DNA from: Gammaproteobacteria bacterium
GTDB lineage: Bacteria > Pseudomonadota > Gammaproteobacteria > Pseudomonadales > Pseudohongiellaceae
Direction of reading: 5' to 3'
Assembly: GCA_008081045.1 (NCBI GenBank)
Contig: VMDC01000013.1
Coordinates: 1-64,000, forward strand
Length of the DNA stretch: 64,000 nucleotides
Shown here: positions 34,179-42,872 of the stretch, one piece after another
How positions within the stretch are numbered: position 1 is the stretch's first letter
Layout of the letters: every line of letters starts with the position of its first letter
Translations under genes and position numbers: made by a program
The notes under the pieces: model-generated
The model's database searches: none
Seen by the model: the letters and a program-made list of their open reading frames with translations, nothing else
What the model was told of the DNA's origin: nothing

Positions 34179-34565
34179 ATGAAAATGAAAATACATCAGA
34201 ACATGGTTAAATTTTGTCTGACTCTGTTCATCATGCTGGGTATCGCAACGCACATCTACGCGCATACAGGCTTGAAGGAATCGACACCGGCAGCTGATTC
34301 CCGAGTTCAGGCCGTCCCCTCGCAAATAGAGTTGATATTTACCGGTCCGGTTCGCCTGATAAAGCTTGATGTGGTCGGAGACAGTGAACCACAAGTTACC
34401 TTCAGCCCTGCATCGGAGCCTGAATCCGTTTATCGCATTCCTGCGGCAGGTTTGGTGAACGGGGAGTACGAGGTAGCGTGGGCTGCCATCGGTGCTGACG
34501 GGCACACAATGGCGGATTCATTCCGATTTGTTGTAGACCTCAGTGCTGCGTCTTCAGCGCCTTAA
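34179..34565 (+). CDS. copC: CopC domain-containing copper protein
   Basis: A 128-residue periplasmic beta-sandwich copper carrier. The signal peptide ends near HIYA so that the mature chain begins with His (HTGLKESTPAADSRV), and AAIGADGHTMADSFRFVV has the DGH pair; both are the Cu(II) ligands of CopC. ATG 34179 is chosen over the long upstream frame from 34005. It lies 62 bases before copD on the same strand. Together they move or sequester copper across the periplasm and inner membrane. Confidence 0.9.
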   Translation: MKMKIHQNMVKFCLTLFIMLGIATHIYAHTGLKESTPAADSRVQAVPSQIELIFTGPVRLIKLDVVGDSEPQVTFSPASEPESVYRIPAAGLVNGEYEVAWAAIGADGHTMADSFRFVVDLSAASSAP

Positions 34566-34627
34566 TCACCTGAAAGGATAACCAACTGCCACTGGGCTTT
34601 TGAAAACCGGTTCGGCATTGGTGCGAC

Positions 34628-35542
34628 ATGTCTATTACCCCAAGCTGGGAGTTGCTCAGCGTTCTGAGCAAGGTGTTCATTTACCTGGGAGCCGCGAGCG
34701 CACTTGGAGGTGCTTTTTGCCTTCTAAACTACAACGACGGTAGGCGCGCTACCCTGAGACAGGTGCTGAGTTTGCACCTTGTCGGTGCTCTGCTGGGGCT
34801 ACAGGCGGTTGCTGCCGCTTTTCTGGCGCAGGTAGGCACAGCCAGTGGCAGCGGGCTGTCGGGTGCCTTTGACAGAGATATGGCGGGTCTGCTGCTCAGT
34901 ACCCAGCTTGGCGATCTCAGCTTGTTCCGTGCCGTCGGGTTCGCGATATGGATAGGCTCAGGCCTCTTTTTTTATCAGACAATGCTGCAGCAAACGCGAG
35001 CGCCGAGACGACTCTTTTACCAGCGCCTGTTTGCCGTTAACGCGTTCGGTTTTATCTTTCTCCTGCTCAGCTTTCGCTTCGGTGGTCATGTTTCGGTACA
35101 GTCTTTGCCCGTACAATTTGCCCTGGCGGTGCACTTTACGATGTTTGCTCTCTGGATTGGTGCGCTGTATCCGCTTCTCACGATTTCTCGGACAGAACAG
35201 TTCGCCGAGCTGAAAGTCAGTTTAGAGAGGTTTTCAAAGCATGCCGTTGTGATTGTCTCTCTGCTTTTGCTCAGTGGACTGGCGCTGATGCTGAGTCTCA
35301 TACATTCTGCAGCGGAGTTATTCACTACGGCCTATGGGATAGCTCTCATACTAAAAATCCTGCTGGTGATCGGCTTGGTAGCGATTGCGGCTGTGAACAA
35401 ATACATCATCGTGCCGCGACTCCTGCTGCAGACCGACACGGCTCAGTTTCAGCGCTCGGTGCGCCTTGAGATCGTTGTTGCGCTCCTGCTCTTGCTGCTG
35501 ACAGCGTATTTGTCGACTGCTCTGGGGCCGGCCATGCACTGA
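34628..35542 (+). CDS. copD: CopD family copper resistance/transport protein
   Basis: A 304-residue integral membrane protein with about eight helices. The pattern KVFIYLGAASALGGAFCLL at the N terminus, HFTMFALWIGALYPL and FSKHAVVIVSLLLLSGLALM match the CopD/YcnJ core, with conserved membrane His residues that can pass copper inward. It works with the CopC carrier upstream. A ToxR/CadC-type regulator gene converges from the other side with a 44-base gap. Confidence 0.88.
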   Translation: MSITPSWELLSVLSKVFIYLGAASALGGAFCLLNYNDGRRATLRQVLSLHLVGALLGLQAVAAAFLAQVGTASGSGLSGAFDRDMAGLLLSTQLGDLSLFRAVGFAIWIGSGLFFYQTMLQQTRAPRRLFYQRLFAVNAFGFIFLLLSFRFGGHVSVQSLPVQFALAVHFTMFALWIGALYPLLTISRTEQFAELKVSLERFSKHAVVIVSLLLLSGLALMLSLIHSAAELFTTAYGIALILKILLVIGLVAIAAVNKYIIVPRLLLQTDTAQFQRSVRLEIVVALLLLLLTAYLSTALGPAMH

Positions 35543-35586
35543 GCTGAATAGAGCGGTGCTGTGCTTCTGTCTTTGGGTTCGGCGCG

Positions 35587-36666
35587 CTAGGTTAAATTTT
35601 GCTCAGTGTTGAGCGTTTCCAGCTGACTCGCTTTTTCTTCCAGCAAGACGCTGACTTCAAGTGAATCAAGATCGAGAGAATACAGTCGTATCCCGGACGC
35701 AAACTCAAAAGTTGAACCCAGTGGGGCCGGGGTAATAACCGACGGCTGACTGGCAAAGAGCAGGGCATTCCCAAGCGGCGACCACACCAAATTAAACGGC
35801 ATGTCAGTGCTGTGATAAACCGGAACAGGATTATCGTGGCTCGCACTGCCTTGTTGCTGTGCAGTCGAAGTCAGCCCTTCGGTACTGGCAAGCACAATGG
35901 TGAATCCTGTCTGATCTTCGACCACGTAGGCGAACTGGCTTCCATCATTTGAGAAAACCCACTCAAACCCCGCACCCGCTCCCCGTTCGGTAGGCGTTGA
36001 GTTGCTCAGAATCAGCTCTCCGCCAGCGGGCATTCTGGTCGCAGACCTGATGAGTTCGTCAGCGAATGGTTTACTGTCACGTGGCAGGATCGCGGGGCTT
36101 GTCTGCAGGAGCGCGGTCACCATCACGGTCAGCACCGCAGCCATTAAAAGCGTGGCATATGCACTGGTGCGTTTTTCGGCAGACTCATAAGAAATCACCG
36201 GATGAATACATGCTTTTCCGCGGATGCCGTGAGAATTATTTTTAGGGGAAGCAAGCTCCGGGGAGAGTTCAATCGGTACAGCGAGCCGGTAGCCTTTTTT
36301 GGGTATGGTCTCAATAAAAACGCTTGCAGACGCGCTGGAAGGAGTCAGCTTTCGCCTAAGCTCTGAGATCGCACGCGTCAGGGAATTTTCATTCACAATG
36401 CTGTCGGGCCAGAGAAGGTCATCCAGCTGCTCTCTGGTAAGGACTTCTCCTTGTCTGTGTGCGAGGACACACAGCAGCTTCATCAGGCGGGGTTCCAGCC
36501 GACGTGTCTCTTCCTGGCTCGAGTCATATAGCTGATTGCGCTGCGGTCGTACCTGCCAATTCGCGAGTTGAAATGATTCTGCGAAGACATCGACTGGCCC
36601 GGTCTCGCTGTCTGCCGTTTGACCCGCGCGCGCTTTCGATTCTCCGGGCAAAGTGGTTGCGTTCAT
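35587..36666 (-). CDS. ToxR/CadC-type membrane transcriptional regulator
   Basis: A 359-residue protein. Residues about 30-130 are an OmpR/PhoB-type winged helix (LEPRLMKLLCVLAHRQGEVL, then SLTRAISELRRKL and FIETIPKKGYRLAVPI). One transmembrane helix near residue 180 (LLMAAVLTVMVTALL) separates it from a periplasmic region with two PD40/TolB-like repeats (WVFSNDGSQFAYVV, LVWSPLGNALLFAS). Start 36666 is set by AGGAAGACAGTCA. The C-terminal propeller looks incomplete, with only about two blades compared with larger homologues. It may sense envelope conditions and act on the divergent degQ-like gene, by adjacency. Confidence 0.8.
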   Translation of the reverse strand: MNATTLPGESKARAGQTADSETGPVDVFAESFQLANWQVRPQRNQLYDSSQEETRRLEPRLMKLLCVLAHRQGEVLTREQLDDLLWPDSIVNENSLTRAISELRRKLTPSSASASVFIETIPKKGYRLAVPIELSPELASPKNNSHGIRGKACIHPVISYESAEKRTSAYATLLMAAVLTVMVTALLQTSPAILPRDSKPFADELIRSATRMPAGGELILSNSTPTERGAGAGFEWVFSNDGSQFAYVVEDQTGFTIVLASTEGLTSTAQQQGSASHDNPVPVYHSTDMPFNLVWSPLGNALLFASQPSVITPAPLGSTFEFASGIRLYSLDLDSLEVSVLLEEKASQLETLNTEQNLT

Positions 36667-37007
36667 TGACTGTCTTCCTGGTTCAAGCATGGCTGATGTC
36701 TTGATGCCTCTGGTTCAGAGCTGACTGTTCGGAAGAAGAACCTCCTTGCTTACTTTGACGGAAAAGGCGGCCAATTGGTTCCCCTCATAGCGCAGCTTTT
36801 TCTGAACTAAATAATTGGGTCACTTTAGCAGCTTACAAGCCGTCGGCGACTCTCTGGCGTTATTCTGGAGGTTTTCTGGAGGCATTCAGGATAAAAAAAT
36901 CACATTATTTTCAGGTATTTAACCTCTCAGGTCCCTATTTTCATCCTGCGTGGTACCGCGACATCTGCGGCGTGCTTCGACATAAACTGAACAGAGAGGG
37001 ACAGGAT
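36667..37007. other. Divergent promoter region of the ToxR-like and DegQ-like genes
   Basis: About 341 bases, AT-rich between 36761 and 36945, with no open frame worth listing. I looked for a sigma-E -35 (GGAACTT) and found only TGAACTAA at 36802-36809, so envelope-stress control is not shown. GAGAGGG at 36994-37000 is the Shine-Dalgarno for the protease. Confidence 0.45.
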
Positions 37008-38399
37008 ATGAAATTTGGGCGTGGTCTATTCATGATTTGTGGTTACCTATGGCTGGGGATGTGGGGGCTTGCGCCTGTGGCCCTCAGTCATGAGACGGAT
37101 AATGGCTCAAACAACAGCCTGGCACCGATGCTTGAAAACGTCACGGCAGCGGTTGTCAGCATCAGAGTGAGTCAATCCATTCCCACCGGCGGGCAGTTCG
37201 GCTTGGAGCAAGGCCGGGTTCCGGATGCGCTCCGGCGGTATTTCCGAGACCCGCCGTCGCCATCTGAACGTCGGCCGCGGGCGACGGGTGCCGGGTCCGG
37301 AGTGATTGTTGACAGCCAGTCTGGATATGTCGTGACAAACCACCATGTGATCGAGCAAGCCGACAGCATTGATATTCAGCTTCAAGATGGCCGTGTATTG
37401 GAAGCTTCTCTGGTAGGCAGTGACGAAAGCACGGATATTGCTCTGCTGCAGATCGCCAGCGAAGGACTCACTGAGCTTCAGTTTGCTGACAACGACTCGG
37501 TGCAGGTCGGAGATTTTGTGGTCGCTATCGGCAATCCGTTTGGCATCGGGCAGACCGTGACCTCTGGAATCGTGAGTGCTTTGGGTCGCAGAGGGCTCAA
37601 TCGCGATCACTATGAGGACTTTATTCAGACGGATGCTGCAATCAACAGAGGGAACTCCGGTGGGGCGCTGGTGAATATGCGGGGAGAGCTGATTGGTATT
37701 AACACCGCGATCATCAGCGGCAATGGGGGAAGCAATGGCATCGGCTTTGCGGTTCCTGTCGGCATGGTGGAAAAGGTCGTCGAACACCTGGAGCGAGACG
37801 GCGAAGTCAGGCGAGGAATGCTTGGCGTCACGATCAGCAGCCTCACACCAGAACTCAAGGAAGCCATTGGGGCCGGTGCCGAACAGGGGGCAGTCGTAAC
37901 CCAGGTGTTACCGGGAAGCGCAGCCGAGCAGGCCGGTCTCAGAGTGTCAGATGTCATCACCGGAATTGATGGCCACCAAATCGAGAGCGCTGCTGACCTG
38001 AGAAACATCATCGGTTTGCTGCGCCGGGACCAGCAGATTACGCTCAGTGTCTTTCGTGGTGAAGCTCTGATGGAGTTAAGTGCTCGAATTGGCGATGACA
38101 ATGGCGTTGCGACAGCTGCGGTTGATTTTCCCCAGGCGTTCAATTATCGCGGCGCGATCATCGCAGAGATCGGGCCGGGAGAGCATGCCTCTGCCACCGA
38201 GGGCGTGCTGATCGATGAGGTGCGACAGGGCTCTGCGGCATGGACAGCGGGGCTGCGGCAGGGCGATGCAGTTACGGCAGTCAACCGTCAATCAATTTCA
38301 GATCTCAATCAATTCAGAGCAGCAACAGAAGCGGAGCCGCGCCTCAAAGCCCTTACGGTTGTTCGTGGGGATCAGACACTCTTGCTGCTGATTTCCTGA
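37008..38399 (+). CDS. Periplasmic serine protease, Do/DegQ type
   Basis: A 463-residue HtrA-family protease/chaperone for misfolded envelope proteins. Signal peptide residues 1-28 (MICGYLWLGMWGLAPVAL). The trypsin-like domain carries His in VTNHHVIE, Asp in STDIALLQ and Ser in NRGNSGGALVN. Two PDZ domains follow: residues about 265-350 (RRGMLGVTISSLTPELKEAI) and 375-460 (FNYRGAIIAEIGPG, then TAGLRQGDAVTAVN). The short activation loop and length favour DegQ over DegP. Start ATG 37008, not 36972. A textbook terminator follows at 38457. Confidence 0.92.
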   Translation: MKFGRGLFMICGYLWLGMWGLAPVALSHETDNGSNNSLAPMLENVTAAVVSIRVSQSIPTGGQFGLEQGRVPDALRRYFRDPPSPSERRPRATGAGSGVIVDSQSGYVVTNHHVIEQADSIDIQLQDGRVLEASLVGSDESTDIALLQIASEGLTELQFADNDSVQVGDFVVAIGNPFGIGQTVTSGIVSALGRRGLNRDHYEDFIQTDAAINRGNSGGALVNMRGELIGINTAIISGNGGSNGIGFAVPVGMVEKVVEHLERDGEVRRGMLGVTISSLTPELKEAIGAGAEQGAVVTQVLPGSAAEQAGLRVSDVITGIDGHQIESAADLRNIIGLLRRDQQITLSVFRGEALMELSARIGDDNGVATAAVDFPQAFNYRGAIIAEIGPGEHASATEGVLIDEVRQGSAAWTAGLRQGDAVTAVNRQSISDLNQFRAATEAEPRLKALTVVRGDQTLLLLIS

Positions 38400-38456
38400 C
38401 TTTTCGGATTGATGCCTGATGGAAACTCCCCGGCGCACTAAAAAGAGTGCTCCTTT

Positions 38457-38486
38457 GGCCGATCTAGCAATAGATCGGCCTTTTTT
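38457..38486 (+). terminator. Intrinsic terminator after the protease gene
   Basis: GGCCGATCTA pairs perfectly with TAGATCGGCC around the loop GCAA, followed by TTTTTT. It is the strongest terminator in the window and isolates the protease as a single-gene unit on the 3' side. Confidence 0.95.
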
Positions 38487-38630
38487 AAACTCGCAGGTTT
38501 TAAGTCATTATTCTGGCTGCTTGCCTCACCGCGTAAGAGAGAGCACTCCATTGCGAGTTGAGTCTGAGGATGTCACTGGTTTGGAGCCTGCCCATCGCGC
38601 AGCGGATTCAAGTACGTTCGGGTTAATACA

Positions 38631-39803
38631 TTGTCATCACTTGCCTATAGTCTGTTGCTTCGCCGCCTGATTCTCCGGCTGGTCGGGGCATGTCTCATCG
38701 TCAGTCTGTTCAGCAGCGCTGCGGCAGATGAGTCGTTCAGGGCCCGAACGTTCAACTACGACTTTACTGACTATGTTGAATGGTTGGATTCTTTGCTCCG
38801 AGAAAATGAGATACCCGGTGCAGCGCTTGCCATTGTCTCGCGTGAGGGCATCATGCATCTGCAGACCTGGGGCGTACGGGAGGTTGATCAGAGGGCTCCG
38901 GTGACGACGGATTCGATTTTTCGGATTGCGTCCATGTCCAAAACATTTGCCGGTGCGGCAGCAACCCTGCTTGTTGAGCAGGACCTTCAGAATTGGGAGA
39001 CACGCATTTCCGATTTGTTCCCCGATCTGCGATTAGGCAATGGCGTCAGCTATCGCTCGATTACACTGAAGCAGGTGGCGAGCCATTCCACTGGACTGAT
39101 GCCGCATTCCTATTCAAATTTGCTTGATGACGGTATTGGCTATGAGCGCATTAAAAACAGATTCGCTGACATCCCTGCGGTGTGTAAGCCGGGAAGATGC
39201 TATGGCTACCAAAACGTGATTTTTTCCCTCATCGGAGATGTCGTGGAAGAAAGTACCGGCTCCAGTTACGGGCAATACCTCGAAGAGCAGATATTTCGAC
39301 CCTTAGGCATGGTCTCGGCCAGTGTGGGTCTGGACCCTTATCAAAACGACCCTAATGCGACCGTTCCGCACACTAAGCGTCAGGGTCAGTGGCGTCCTGT
39401 GGCGACTAATCCTGCATACTATACTACTGCCCCGGCTGCTGGCATTAACGCCAGTGTATTCGATATGACAATGTGGCTGCGGGCAAATCTTGGCGCATTT
39501 CCGGAATTGTTGGATGAGGGCGTCTTGAATCAGTTGCACACACCCGTTATCGAAACGCCGTATGGAAACTACTTCAACCGCTGGGAGAGTTTAGAGAATG
39601 CGTATTACGGCATTGGTTGGCGGATCTTTGATCTGTCCGGATTACGCGTTGTCCACCACGGGGGTGGTGTGCGGGGTTACCGGTCAGAAATGGCATTTTC
39701 CGACGAGGCCAATATCGGCCTGGTGTTACTCATTAATGCGGAATCGAGCGCTATTAATGACGTAATCCCGACGTTTTACGAGCATCTCACCAACACACTT
39801 TAA
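38631..39803 (+). CDS. Serine hydrolase, beta-lactamase class C-like
   Basis: A 390-residue exported penicillin-binding-like hydrolase. FRIASMSKTFAGAA holds the SxxK nucleophile and base, YGYQNVIFSLIG the YxN motif, and VVHHGGGVRGYRS the HxG-type third motif in place of KTG, as in esterase/D-peptidase members (EstB, DAP). The signal peptide is LRLVGACLIVSLFSSAAA. No ATG or GTG precedes the conserved region in frame, so the start is TTG 38631 or TTG 38655. It need not confer beta-lactam resistance. Confidence 0.85.
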   Translation: MSSLAYSLLLRRLILRLVGACLIVSLFSSAAADESFRARTFNYDFTDYVEWLDSLLRENEIPGAALAIVSREGIMHLQTWGVREVDQRAPVTTDSIFRIASMSKTFAGAAATLLVEQDLQNWETRISDLFPDLRLGNGVSYRSITLKQVASHSTGLMPHSYSNLLDDGIGYERIKNRFADIPAVCKPGRCYGYQNVIFSLIGDVVEESTGSSYGQYLEEQIFRPLGMVSASVGLDPYQNDPNATVPHTKRQGQWRPVATNPAYYTTAPAAGINASVFDMTMWLRANLGAFPELLDEGVLNQLHTPVIETPYGNYFNRWESLENAYYGIGWRIFDLSGLRVVHHGGGVRGYRSEMAFSDEANIGLVLLINAESSAINDVIPTFYEHLTNTL

Positions 39804-39820
39804 CCTCACAGGAACCCACT

Positions 39821-40558
39821 ATGGCTTCAGTAATCGATTTGCTGAAATCGCACCGAAGTATTCGTAAATTTACCGACGAAAAAATTCCGCCTGACTTGTT
39901 GCAGGCGCTGTTTGAGGCCGGACAAGCCGCAGCAACATCCAGTTTCCTGCAGGGATCCACCATCGTTCGCGTGACTGATCCAGCCAATCGCTCAAAGTTG
40001 GCTGAACTGGCGGGCAATCAGAAATATGTCGAAACCGCGGCGGAATTTCTTGTTTTCTGTGCGGACCTAAAACGCCCGGGCAACTACTGCAAAGCCTATG
40101 GCAAGCCGTTTGAAGGTGACTTTACTGAACACTTCATCATCGCCACAGTAGATGTCGCGCTGATGGCGCAGAGTCTCGTGACAGCTGCTGAGTCGGAAGG
40201 TCTCGGGATCTGTTACATCGGTGGTATCCGCAATAATCCGGGTCCCGTTTCAGCGCTGTTGCGTCTGCCTCAGGGGGTCTATCCGGTATTCGGTCTCTGT
40301 CTGGGGTATCCGGATCAGGATCCGGAGATCAAGCCTCGCCTGCCTGTGTCGGTTGTGGTCAAGCAGGACTACTACAATGAGGAAGGGGATTCGGCTCGGA
40401 TCGAGGAATATGACGAGGCAATCAGAGAATATTACCGAACGAGAACGGGCGGCGGACATGGCATCAGCTGGTCCGAGCAGGTTGCGACGTTGCTGTCGGA
40501 GAAATCCCGGCCCCACATGAAAGCGTTTCTGGCCGATCAGGGGTTTGTCTTTAAATAA
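39821..40558 (+). CDS. NADPH-dependent nitroreductase/oxidoreductase, NfsA-like
   Basis: A 245-residue FMN flavoprotein. HRSIRKFTDEKIPPDLL is the FMN-binding N terminus of the NfsA/FRP group; EGLGICYIGGIRNNPGPVS and FGLCLGYPDQDPEIKPRLP are the diagnostic mid-region. CAGGAACCCACT provides the ribosome site. It starts 17 bases after the hydrolase gene and is likely cotranscribed. Typical activities are NADPH-driven reduction of nitro compounds, quinones or chromate; the physiological substrate is unknown. Confidence 0.88.
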   Translation: MASVIDLLKSHRSIRKFTDEKIPPDLLQALFEAGQAAATSSFLQGSTIVRVTDPANRSKLAELAGNQKYVETAAEFLVFCADLKRPGNYCKAYGKPFEGDFTEHFIIATVDVALMAQSLVTAAESEGLGICYIGGIRNNPGPVSALLRLPQGVYPVFGLCLGYPDQDPEIKPRLPVSVVVKQDYYNEEGDSARIEEYDEAIREYYRTRTGGGHGISWSEQVATLLSEKSRPHMKAFLADQGFVFK

Positions 40559-40609
40559 CCCCGGTCCGAGTAAGCCGGCTGGCTCGCTGTGCCCTCATTC
40601 AGCAAATGG

Positions 40610-41119
40610 CTAGCCGGAGTCAGTGACGACACTTTCCTGCCGATAGGAACCCGTTTCAGGGAGTATTTCCACCTTTCCCTCAGATTCCAGTTCAATGGTT
40701 TCGGAGGGAGGAATCGCCCCGGGCCCGAAAGCAAATCTGAATTCCCCGTTGACCAAGCCGCGGCGGTCATCAGTCACGGACCACTGAGCAATGTAATACG
40801 CAGAAGGCGGTAGGTCTCCGGGAATTGGCAGGACAAAGTTATTGTTCATCCGCCCGGGATCGTAGGTGAAGCCAATATTGATCCACTCGCCATCTGCGGA
40901 GTACAGAGCCAGCTTTAACAGGCGCACATCAACCCGAAAGCTCATAGTGATCATGCGTGGAGGGTCCGTCAGGACAGAATCATCTTTTGGAAAAGTGACG
41001 CCGGGTGTCAGGATACCATGGCTGTGCTGAGCGACAGCTACCGGAGTGGCCAGCACTGACAGGGAGAAGAACAAAATCCCTGTCATCGATCGAATCCCGT
41101 TAATGTGCGCTTTTGCCAT
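40610..41119 (-). CDS. CopC-like domain protein, paralogue without DGH
   Basis: A 169-residue exported protein. Signal peptide GILFFSLSVLATPVAVAQ, then HSHGILTPGVTFPKDDSVLT, a CopC-like start with His residues at the mature N terminus. The second sheet reads YYIAQWSVTDDRRGLVNGEF, where true CopC has SADGHP; the DGH copper ligands are missing. FRFAFGPGA ends the domain, followed by an acidic tail. Start 41119 gives GGAGGCAGAAAGGG upstream. It has a close relative at 42178, pointing the other way. The family can bind copper through the N-terminal His alone or may have changed function. Confidence 0.7.
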   Translation of the reverse strand: MAKAHINGIRSMTGILFFSLSVLATPVAVAQHSHGILTPGVTFPKDDSVLTDPPRMITMSFRVDVRLLKLALYSADGEWINIGFTYDPGRMNNNFVLPIPGDLPPSAYYIAQWSVTDDRRGLVNGEFRFAFGPGAIPPSETIELESEGKVEILPETGSYRQESVVTDSG

Positions 41120-41167
41120 CCCTTTCTGCCTCCAAATGCGGATTTTATCGATTAACAATGCCGCTTC

Positions 41168-41986
41168 CTAGGGGATAGTCGGAGGTCGCGGGGCATCGAA
41201 ATACACCATACATTGTCGGGTCAGTGCGCAAAGTTGCCCCTGTTCGGTGTATATCTTGCCTGATTGTTGGGTATAGCCGTTACTGGCCGCATCCACGACA
41301 AACTCAAGATAGAACCAGTCCCCAGGAATTGAGTCCGGCGTCATCACAAATTCAAGATTCCAGGTAAGAGAGCTGCTCGGTATGAGCGGCTTCTGAAAGT
41401 GAGACAGAATCACCGGCGGTGGTATATCAGCGAGAGCGACGAGTTTCTCCGCCGGGAATTGCTCCAGTGGGTTTTTGTGCTTCACCCAGAAGCGCAATTC
41501 TCTGGCGGCTTTTCCTGAATAGGGGAGGCCGTCACTAATCCATCTGCCATCAAAAAAAGAAAGGAATGAAGGCAATCTCTTGCGATAGTCACTGAACGTA
41601 ATACCGATATCACGAGAAGGCGTTTCGATGGATTCAGCTTCGACTGTCAGGCCTGGCCGATCTATACCAAATACCCCCAAGGCCTGGAGGCACAGCCTAC
41701 CTTCAGAAAAAACCTCTCCGACCATTTGCGTTACGTTTCGCCCTTGCCGTTGAATGCTGGCCCTGGCTTCTATTTTGCCGGGAGGTAGCGGTGCAATGAA
41801 TGACACCATTAAGGAGCGCATCGGAATGTCTTCTGCAATCAGCTTGCGCATCGCTGTGACCGCAAACGCTGCTGCAAGACCCCCAAAGGCAGATCTTCCC
41901 TGCGACCAGGCTTCTGAGAAATGCGTGGTGTTGTCCTCATTGTTTCTGAGCTCTTCGAGGATGCTTGAAAAATCAGCGTGTTCCAT
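41168..41986 (-). CDS. Acyl-CoA thioesterase, TesB-like double hot dog
   Basis: A 272-residue cytoplasmic protein. The N-terminal hot dog has SQGRSAFGGLAAAFAVTAM (the helix with the G-G-x-x-A pattern) and LMVSFIAPLPPGKIEARAS; the second half ends YTEQGQLCALTRQCMVYF, typical of the acyl-CoA thioesterase domain-containing family. ATG 41986 is the best start; the frame extends to a TTG at 42097 through residues unlike the family. It sits between two CopC-fold paralogues, 48 bases upstream of one in the same direction, an odd partner for a copper protein. Confidence 0.82.
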   Translation of the reverse strand: MEHADFSSILEELRNNEDNTTHFSEAWSQGRSAFGGLAAAFAVTAMRKLIAEDIPMRSLMVSFIAPLPPGKIEARASIQRQGRNVTQMVGEVFSEGRLCLQALGVFGIDRPGLTVEAESIETPSRDIGITFSDYRKRLPSFLSFFDGRWISDGLPYSGKAARELRFWVKHKNPLEQFPAEKLVALADIPPPVILSHFQKPLIPSSSLTWNLEFVMTPDSIPGDWFYLEFVVDAASNGYTQQSGKIYTEQGQLCALTRQCMVYFDAPRPPTIP

Positions 41987-42177
41987 GGGGCGAGATGTCT
42001 GTGGTGTCGTAAAGGGTTTCGGATTAGGGTTTACCAAAGTCTCCGCGAAGCAGACTGTGGTATTCTTTACCTCAGCATCAGCTGCGCAAGTAATCAAGCA
42101 GGATGTGTCCGGGTTTTGAGGTCACTGCGCGGATTCTGGACAAACAGGGCGATGAGGTTATGGCGGGTAAGGATAAC

Positions 42178-42765
42178 ATGAAGCGGATCACTTTGGTGGC
42201 TGTAACACTCAGCAATCTGCTCTCTCACACTGCAGCACAAAGCCCTGAGGCTATGCAGGGGTCTCATCATCAATCGCTGCATCGCCCGGCAGTTGAAGCG
42301 GCCACTAATCCTGCCAATGACGAAGTGCTCGAAGTGGCGCCAGAGATGCTGAGCATTGAATTCCCTGATGCGGTGAGGCTGGTAAAATTCACGCTGCGCA
42401 AGGATACCCGCGAATGGATAGATATCAATTTTCGCTATCGCCCGACCGCAGGCGTTCGTTACAGTTTGCCAGTGCCCGAGCTCTCTGATGCGAAGTATTA
42501 CACTGCCGAGTGGGCGATACTGGGCATTAACGACCAGTTAATACGAGGCAGCTTCAGTTTCGCATTCGGTCCGGACGCCAGAGCACCATCCTATCATCAG
42601 GCAGCAGAGGAGCTGATTCTGCGCCAGCGGTATGGTGATCCAACGATTCAGTATGTTGCGCCGCCTCGGACACAAATTATTATCGATCAGGAACCCCGCC
42701 GTTTCGATCCGCCGTTTACCATTAACCTTAATGAGCAGCAGGGCGATTCAGGTCCTCCCGGGTAA
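42178..42765 (+). CDS. CopC-like domain protein, paralogue without DGH
   Basis: A 195-residue exported protein. Signal peptide RITLVAVTLSNLLSHTAA. A His-containing segment (QGSHHQSLHRP) precedes the CopC-like sheet: NDEVLEVAPEMLSIEFPDAV, LVKFTLRKDTREWIDINFRY and YYTAEWAILGINDQLIRGSF with FSFAFGPDA. This parallels the 40610 protein closely (WINIGFTY, YYIAQWSV, GEFRFAFGP), so they are paralogues. The DGH copper motif is replaced by INDQL. A proline-rich tail with a QIIIDQEPRRF stretch follows. TAAGGATAAC precedes ATG 42178. A bidirectional terminator follows. Confidence 0.7.
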   Translation: MKRITLVAVTLSNLLSHTAAQSPEAMQGSHHQSLHRPAVEAATNPANDEVLEVAPEMLSIEFPDAVRLVKFTLRKDTREWIDINFRYRPTAGVRYSLPVPELSDAKYYTAEWAILGINDQLIRGSFSFAFGPDARAPSYHQAAEELILRQRYGDPTIQYVAPPRTQIIIDQEPRRFDPPFTINLNEQQGDSGPPG

Positions 42766-42821
42766 GCTGATCGAGAGTGGACAGTTTACCTTCAAAATTT
42801 CACTGACTGTTTTTAAAGATC

Positions 42822-42850
42822 AAAAAAAAGGGGGCGTCCAGCCCCCTTTC
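42822..42850. terminator. Bidirectional intrinsic terminator
   Basis: GGGGGC (42830-42835) pairs with GCCCCC (42841-42846) around GTCCA, with AAAAAAAA on the left and TTTC on the right. On the minus strand the stem is followed by eight U, a strong terminator for the 42873-43808 gene; on the plus strand it ends the CopC-like gene with a weaker tract. Confidence 0.85.
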
Positions 42851-42872
42851 TGATTCAACGCAGACTCTCTGA

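Noticed and set aside
36780..36820. Possible sigma-E promoter for the DegQ-type protease
   Set aside because: Only TGAACTAA is present; no matching -10 at proper spacing.
37107..38143. Long minus-strand frames inside the DegQ-type protease gene
   Set aside because: Shadows of a protease with intact catalytic triad and two PDZ domains.
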